Positions 57,601 to 64,000 of a stretch of 64,000 bases of DNA are shown one piece after another. Below the pieces are notes generated by a model, which saw only the letters and a program-made list of their open reading frames with translations, did not search any database and was not told the origin of the DNA. Position numbers and translations under genes: made by a program. The number at the start of each line of letters is the position of its first letter. Position 1 is the first letter of the stretch. This stretch comes from Mantis religiosa (Eukaryota; Arthropoda; Insecta; Mantodea; Mantidae): positions 63,404,934 to 63,468,933 of the forward strand of contig CM060947.1 in the NCBI GenBank assembly GCA_030765055.1. Reading direction: 5' to 3'.

Positions 57601-58035
57601 ATTCAACATAACATCAATTTAACCATTTTTTTCTCCGTACGATATAAAAGACAGCAAGGAAAATAAAGCAAAAACAAATAATTCATAACAATAAGGAAAT
57701 AATAGATTCAACACTTTATTATTTACAGTTTCACAATCTAGCCTACACGCTTGACATAGAAATTTAACACATAATAATGTATAAACGATCACAATATTTC
57801 TCAAGAAATCACTTAATTGAACCCAAATAAAATGTGGCGATCACAGTTAGTTTTATCGTAGGCCTCAAATATTAAAGCACTAGATTCGAGGTCTTGGTCT
57901 CACACAACGTACTATGTACACTCTTAATCACTTTCCCCATAAGCAGACTATTATAATACGGCAGACGGTAAAGTAGTGCGATATTTACGTATCGGCTTTG
58001 TGTGAGGGTTACTTAACAGTTAAGTGCAGAGAATC
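57601..58035. other. Unassigned sequence
   Basis: No feature recognised. Confidence 0.45.
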
Positions 58036-58515
58036 TACCCAAAAGTTCCGAAACCCTAAAGTCCAAGGACCCTGGCCTCCTTCAACCCGGGAGCGATGGA
58101 TAACTCTGGGGGTCTTTCCATAGGGCAGTACCTGATTTCTTAAAAAGACGGAATGGAAGTGGATACGCCACTTACGCGCGTCAACCCGAAAAACCTCGGT
58201 GGGGCCGCCTGGTGATCTAGCACACCTTCTACTAGCTCTGCAGGCTAGTACCCGGGACTTAGGAGGCAACCCTCTAGCCCCTCCGGGCGGCCGCAGCCTG
58301 GCCGTAGGTACCCAATTCCCCATGGGTGTCAGGAACACACTGGCCGGTCGAGTCCAACCCAATCCGAACAACTTCCCGACGGGAGGGGCTCGGCTGTTCG
58401 GCACGAGGTTCCTCTGGTAGTGTCAGAGGTACCAAGAGTGCTAAGGGTCCGCAGCACCCGCACCACAGCAGCTTAAGGGGACGGATCCCCTCCTCTACGG
58501 GAAAGGGGGCTACTT
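58036..58515 (+). repeat. Family A repeat, copy 7, near full length
   Basis: TAAAGTCCAAGGACCCTGGC, GACGGAATGGAAGTGGATAC, GGTGGGGCCGCCTGGTGATC, CCTCCGGGCGG, CAACCCAATCCGAACAACTT, GTCAGAGGTACC and GACGGATCCCCTCCTCTACG occur in the same order as in copy 2. Confidence 0.88.
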
Positions 58516-58885
58516 AATACAATTTTTTGAAAACTTTTACTATTTACAAATTGTAATATATTGTAACAGTCTAACCAAGGATGGTAATGGATTATTAGCA
58601 CCTGGCCAGATCTTACACGGGTGGGACAACTCATTAGATAGGATTCTTTGCGAGGAGGTTGGGGTTTTCTACAAGGGTCAAGTTTATTACAAATACCAAA
58701 ACTACAATTTAGACAAACAAAAGGTTTACTACAATAATGGAAAGATACATTAGGTGGCCTTCATGACCGGTTACCTGCTCATATGTCCGCCTTGGACGAC
58801 AGTTGCTAACAAAGAGAGAGGGAGAGAGAGAGAGAGAGAAACTAGCTTCCACAAACTTTACTATCAATAAGAGGGAGAGAGAGGT
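58516..58885. other. Unassigned sequence with a (GA)n tract
   Basis: 58813-58840 is GA-repeat rich; otherwise nothing is recognised. Confidence 0.5.
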
Positions 58886-59120
58886 GCTCGACTGGGTAGC
58901 GTAGATGGCAGCGCGTCTGCCTCACGTTCAAGAGGTCCAGAGTTCAAATCTCGGTCAGGTTGAGCACTGGATAAGGGTTTTCCGGTGTTTTCCCTTATCC
59001 TGATAGACGAATGTTGGGTAACTCTTAGCTCTATGGACCCTAGACTCATTTGAGCATCATTTCACCCATTTCATTCATCGTCCGATATGACTTAACGTTG
59101 GAGGACGTAAATTACAAAAG
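58886..59120 (+). repeat. tRNA-derived SINE, family C
   Basis: Head CTGGGTAGCGTAGATGGCAG, B box GAGTTCAAATCTC, 3' end GTTGGAGGACGTAAATTAC. GA-rich flanks (GAGGGAGAGAGAGG and GGAGGGAGAGG) look like a target duplication. Confidence 0.9.
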
Positions 59121-60354
59121 AAGGAGGGAGAGGTCACGTGACATGACGTCACACATAGCTAGTCAAGGGATAATCTAACGTATGATTTAAATTAAGCAGT
59201 CACTTCTGACAATATGTTTATGGAATTAGTCTAAAATTTCGTTACTATAATTTTGTATGTATATAAATAAGTTAACGTTAAATATATTAAAATTTGAATA
59301 CTTTGTTGCCAATTCGTGTAGGAAAGGAACTGTTACTTATATTTTAATTTTCACTTCCAGTTCAGAAGGTATACTATTATTGGTTTTGGAAAAATAGTTT
59401 TAATATACGTTGCAGAGAAAGAGAGAAAGAGGGAGAGAGGGGGTTGTGTGAATGAGTGTGTGGGAAACCTCATGTGATATAGTAACACAAGCAGAGTTAC
59501 GACTTTATTAGTTATAATATAAATGGTAAAAAGACCATGGATATCATTCAGGAATCAATGTGCTTTCAGCCTCTTTTCTATCTCTTTATTATATGCTATG
59601 TATTTTATTGATTAATTCTGGAGAGGAAGTATAATACTGACCATAGGACATTTTTAAGATTTTATCTTGATATATTCCCTACTATTATATTCGGTGCGAT
59701 TAATTTTAATATAGAAAAATTTGGTGCTGTTAGATTAATCGTAAGTTATAAAAGCAATAAAAAATCTGAAATTTACAGGAAAGGCATGGCGCAAAAGTAA
59801 GCCGTAGCATAGAAATACAACACCATAGTTACCTATCTTGATGTTTCTAATAGGGCAGAAAGAACCTAATTACCCTCTTTCCTATTTATTTTGTCTATTG
59901 TGCCAAAGGCTTTTTTTCTAATGACTGCCTCTGTCTCTCCACCTGCATTCTCCCTCTCCTCCCGAAGCCTTTCACCTAGTTTTGCATTTTCCTAATATGT
60001 TTAAGTTCCATTCCATCGTAAGTCCCTTAATGTTTGAATAGAGAAAACTGCTTTAATTTTTTTCCTCAGCCTTTCGTTCCCCCTTTTCTTTTATTTGCTA
60101 AATTAAATTTGGACGGCAGCTCTAGAGGGAGAAAGAATTAAACCTCCCAGTAATACTCACTATAGCTGCTAATGTGTCACAAGGCTGGTTGGAGTCTTTC
60201 AGCCGTTTCAAAGACTCAGCAGTAACTTCTTTCTTGGTTTTCTTTAAATCTAAAAATTTGTATCATTCTAACGGAAGAGTATCACAACTCCTCACTAACC
60301 CAAGCTTAACCCAAATACAGTCAACAGTACCCTAAATTAGAACAATAATAAGTT
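59121..60354. other. Unassigned AT-rich sequence
   Basis: A short GA-rich tract lies at about 59415-59440. No gene or repeat is recognised. Confidence 0.45.
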
Positions 60355-60616
60355 ATGAAAGTGTAGAGCCAGACTAAAAAATTCAATGGCATAGCCGGGA
60401 TTTGAACCACAGATTTTCTGGTTTCCGTCCAGCCGCTCTAACCAATTGAGCTACTATGGCCAACATGCCGACATGACATTAAATTCTTCAACTGACTCGT
60501 ATTTTTCCCTGTAAACCACTTAGGAGTTCTCATAAACACATGAGAAAGCTACCTTAATGACGACTTACTATGCTGTAAGTACTTTAAGGCCCGGGCTTTA
60601 TAGTTCGGACCACTAT
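60355..60616 (-). repeat. tRNA-like repeat, family B, cut by a transposon
   Basis: TAGAGCCAGACTAAAAAATT, B box (GGGATTTGAACCACAG on the plus strand), CCAATTGAGCTACTATGGCC and the downstream spacer. Family B sequence resumes directly after 61751, so the TA-flanked element was inserted into it. Confidence 0.83.
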
Positions 60617-61751
60617 TAATCTCTGTTTCATATAACCTTGCCCCGCTGACATGTATCAATCCGCGTGCAACTACCTTCCCCCTCATCCTAATTGGCTAAA
60701 GCTTTCGAGCCATAGGCCATAGGTGGTGCCTTCCTGTCACATTGAAACTTGCAGTAAACGTCATAATAATTGCCAGGAAGATAGATAAAATCATACAAAT
60801 AAGAATATGAAGGCTTGCAAAAATAATGAAGTTTATAATGAAACTGAGCAAGTTGAAACTGAATGAATGAAAAATGAAACTGGAACAAGTTTATAATGAA
60901 AGGCCTTCGGTCTTATCCACTGGGATTTTCTAAACCAGCACACATACCTTGCAAAAATGCTTGTCTTTCAGTATTAAAAGTCGTGTCACGCCATACTTGT
61001 CGGGTGTTCTTCATTCACCCAAGTCTCGATTTGTATCCCGGTACAATCTGATTATCCTTAAATAACGTCTTCGCCACACTGCAATATCGCCCCTGGAGTG
61101 GTAAGTTTTCCTGTTGTCTCAATTTCATGTCGCGATGTTCCTACGCATCTAACACACCTGTAAGTTCAGAGCACAGCTGTTCGACTTCTCTCACTGATAA
61201 ATATGGATTATCTGTGAGTGCATTAAACACATGCAACACAATTCTTTTTTCGCCGCTTTGTAAAGGTGTTCCCTTGCGATGCTTCAGCGTAAAACTGGCG
61301 CTAGACTCTGCAATTATACATATAAGTGCACGCGCAGCAAACGATTCATAGAATAATTTAGCTCTCGCACTCGGAATAGCACACCGTCGAATGACGATAT
61401 ATGACTAATCCAGTTCAAAACAAGGTCAGTGATAAAAGTCATATAAACAAATATGTCGTCACTAATGCTAAATCACGTGCTATCGTGCCATGTGCTTGAG
61501 AGCAAAGGAACCTCCTCTTTACTTCGTTTAAGAAGTAACATGCATTTCAGATAAATCAACTCTGTTGCGTAATATATTTCATTAAAACAGTTACGAAAAT
61601 ATAAATTTGACAATTCTTTTTCAACATATAAATACATATCACCATGTTAAATAACGAACTAACTTTTATCGCACAACAGCAGCCAATGAGATGTGGTAAG
61701 GTCACGTGACCGTTAAGAGATACGGGGAAAGCTTATGTGAAACAAGGATTA
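60617..61751 (-). mobile_element. Tc1/mariner-superfamily deletion derivative, copy 3
   Basis: TA at 60617-60618 and 61750-61751; ends AATCTCTGTTTCATATAACC and, inverted, TATGTGAAACAAGGATT. Minus-strand relics match copy 1: a KTE-R block near 60965-61000 and an N-terminal REAEQLCSELTGV-like segment near 61150-61200. It is inserted in a family B repeat. Confidence 0.8.
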
Positions 61752-62071
61752 GGTACAATTAATGGAAATTAATTGTTCTTTCACACTAGCGGTGTGTAGG
61801 ACGCATTATGAATGTGTAGAGCCAGACTCAAAAATTCAGTGCCATAGCCGGGATTTGAACCACGAATCTTCTGGTTTCCGTCCAACCGCTCTAACCAAGT
61901 AGGCATGTCAGCACGTTGACCATAGTAGCTCACATGGTTGGAGTGGCCGGACGGAGACCAGAAGATCCGAGGTTCAAATCCCGTCTACGGCATTGATATT
62001 TTCAGTCTGGCTCTACCCTTTTGTAGTGCGTCCTACACACGGCTAGTGTGAAAGAACAATTAATTTCCAAT
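61752..62071. repeat. Head-to-head palindrome of two family B repeats
   Basis: The left arm, minus (about 61764-61905), and right arm, plus (about 61925-62071), are inverted copies. Outer ends GGAAATTAATTGTTCTTTCA and its complement, then CACACTAGC, TAGAGCCAGACT, and B boxes GGGATTTGAACCACG and GAGGTTCAAATCCCG. The spacer is about 20-25 bp. Confidence 0.85.
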
Positions 62072-62897
62072 TTCTAAGTTAGTTTCTATTTATGAATTGT
62101 TTAAAGCTGCTTACATTGTGGGTTAATTTCATTTGGTTATTCTGCTTCAGACTTGTTTTTTTACGTTCGTTGTGTAGTATATCTTATTTACAGAAGGTGT
62201 AAGGCATCGAAACAGTTTATTGTAGTGCTGATTTAAGGGATGTTAAATTTCCTGAAGTCATGAAGCCATAGAAGGTATTACACTGAAATATTTATACGTT
62301 GTAAACATTGCACATATTACATCAATATTGCCAAATGTTGAAGAATTAAACAACACCTAACAACAAGCCCAAACTAAAAATGCAAAGTTAACTGTTAAGT
62401 GAAACAAAAACCAGTTTCGGGAACACATTTTGCATTTACTACCATGAACTTACGAGAAGTATAAGAAAATTGCATTTTACCCAAAAATGCGACACTGAAA
62501 TGTTACTATAAAGACTCGTGTAAGGAATACGAAAAAAAGCTTTTAGAAAGGTTCGTGGGCGTTTGAACAACATTACTCAAAAACGCAAAGTCAGTGAAAT
62601 ACAAAACATGCTATTTGAGTCCGGATTTTTTAAGAGTAATCAAGAAACCTGTTCCGAAAACGTACGTTCAAATAGATACGTTTCCTAAAATTCGATTTTT
62701 CTCAAAATTTGCTCCAACGACTTACAATTACCACACATTTAAAGTATTTCCATGACCAATGTCTTCATATCTTCAATTTTCCAGGAATGGTCTCCGAGGT
62801 TTTGTATAACTAAAAAAGCCTAAGCGATAGGCAAAATTTTAATAAAGCCTATTTAGACTGCAATAAAGCGACGGGATACAGATTTTGACATTGGTTC
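62072..62897. other. Unassigned sequence
   Basis: No feature recognised. Confidence 0.45.
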
Positions 62898-63799
62898 TAC
62901 GAGGGCTGTTCAATAAAGAATGATCACAATTTTTTGACAACGTACCTTTACTCATCCTTATAATTTTGATGGTCCTTCTCAAAGTAGTCTCCCCTGAATG
63001 CGATGCACTTGTCCCAGCGTCTCTGCCAGACTTCAAAGACATGCTAGAAACCATTTTTGAGAGATCCTTCAAAATCGCCTCCGCAGCCTTCACCACTGCT
63101 TCTGATGATGGATAATGCCTCCCACGAAGGCATTTCCTCAAGTTTTGGAATAGAAATGAGTCACACTGGGCTAAATCCGGACTATAAGGAGGGTGAGGGA
63201 TGCACTTCACGTTGCTTTTTGCAAGATATTCAGCAACAACATTGGCAATATGCGGCCGCACATTATCGTGGTGCAGCATCCGGCCTGTTTTATGGAAATG
63301 TGATCTTTTGCGCCTGATATGGTCCTGCAATGTTTTCAGGACATCCCTGTAGTATTGTCCAGTTACTGATGTGTGTGAAGGTACAACATGCTGATAAACC
63401 ATTCCATGAATATCAAAGAATGAGATGACTTTCCCAGCAGAAGCAACCACTTTTGCTTTTCGGGGGTTGGTGATGAAGGAGATTTACACATTGAGCTTTG
63501 CTGTTTGCTCTCAGGATCAAAATGATATAGCCAAGTTTCATCGGCAGTGATTACGTTTGAAAGAAACTCTGGATCTTCCTCTAACATCAACTTTAACTGC
63601 ATGTTAACTCCATTGCAGCGATACTGAATATGTCTGAACTTGGCTGGTTCTCACAGGCGGAAACCAGGAGCTCCAACACTGAAACTACTACGGCGTGTTT
63701 GTTTCACATTAAGCCAACAGAATATAATAAGATTGAATTTTAGTGCGAGGAATTATGACCGTAAAAATTATGATCAGTTTTTATTAAACAGCCCTCATA
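62898..63799 (-). mobile_element. Mariner deletion derivative, copy 2
   Basis: TA at 62898-62899 and 63798-63799. Ends CGAGGGCTGTTCAATAAAGA at the left and a mutated inverted copy at the right. Collinear with 52077-52994 throughout, including the deleted N-terminal third. Confidence 0.88.
62900..63602 (-). pseudogene. Mariner transposase lacking its DNA-binding domains, copy 2
   Basis: The first block, from 63602, is MQLKLMLEEDPEFLSNVITA then DETWLYHFDPESKQQ with the first Asp intact. A frameshift near 63450 moves to ASAGKVISFFDIHGMVYQHV, then GRMLHHDNVRPH (second Asp), and HPPYSPDLAQCDSFLFQNLR (third Asp), then LRGRHYPSSEAV. All three catalytic acids can be read, but in two frames and without the helix-turn-helix region. 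Confidence 0.86.
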
Positions 63800-64000
63800 T
63801 AAAACAAATTTAAAGCCTTAAATTTGAACCTCAATGTTACTTTTGGTGTGCGTAAATCATTTATTTAACTGCTTATAAATTAAATGTTTACAATTATCTG
63901 AAAAATAGCGATTTACAACTCTGTCATATATGTGCTATTTGGTTTCAAGAGCTGTAACACACTTGGAATGTTGAATGTTGATTAACTGTCACCCTCTTCT
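63800..64000. other. Unassigned window end
   Basis: Nothing recognised. Confidence 0.4.

Noticed and set aside
58009..58404. 131-codon minus-strand frame with recurring peptide blocks
   Set aside because: Part of family A. The equivalent frame is broken in other copies, so protein coding is not supported.

Overview
This looks like a stretch of arthropod (insect) nuclear genome. It is AT-rich and has no compact gene array, operons or ribosome binding sites. It is packed with degenerate eukaryotic transposons, tRNA-headed SINEs, non-LTR retrotransposon tails and long (CA), (CT) and (AT) microsatellites. The transposase, LINE and SINE remnants resemble those I know from cockroach/termite-type genomes, so a blattodean such as Periplaneta is my best guess. 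That is an inference from repeat style, not a proven assignment. I see no functional host protein-coding gene. The only host-gene trace is a decayed processed pseudogene of the mRNA export adaptor Aly/REF (30935-31637).

Layout. 1-610: fold-back mariner derivative. 1.1-3.5 kb: GC-rich unknown repeat (family A), then a solo LTR split by a TA-flanked Tc1/mariner-superfamily deletion derivative. 4.7-7.6 kb: a SINE and a Tc1-like element with long terminal inverted repeats. 8.6-10.9 kb: a young, internally deleted Ty3/gypsy-type LTR retrotransposon with near-identical 565-bp LTRs and one open chimeric gag-pol reading frame. 11.3-14.3 kb: a long SINE, then a mariner split by a family A insertion. 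15.4-19.7 kb: two hAT remnants, a scrambled LINE tail, microsatellites and a LINE 3' fragment. 20.5-23.5 kb: a Tc1-like element split by a SINE, another SINE, and a LINE reverse-transcriptase pseudogene. 26.7-32.5 kb: family A fragments, a Tc1-like transposase relic, a second deletion derivative, and the Aly/REF pseudogene whose 3' UTR took two different SINEs at the same 12-bp site. 33.6-40.2 kb: family A copies, LINE tails and a (CA)n tract. 42-45.4 kb: two solo LTRs and tRNA-like repeats. 48.4-51.2 kb: Jockey-like and Penelope-like 3' ends, an LTR fragment and a Tc1-like element split by a SINE. 52-64 kb: two mariner copies sharing one deletion, an inverted array of tRNA-like repeats, a 266-bp MITE, further SINEs, a LINE tail, family A, and a third Tc1-like deletion derivative nested in tRNA-like repeats.

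There is no pathway here. The interest lies in how the elements were built and nested: deletion derivatives that kept ends or reading frames, head-to-head tRNA-like palindromes, repeated use of one target site, and an unclassified roughly 500-bp GC-rich family present seven times. Boundaries were set by eye from inverted repeats, target-site duplications and protein similarity recalled from known families, so most have an uncertainty of a few bases to tens of bases.
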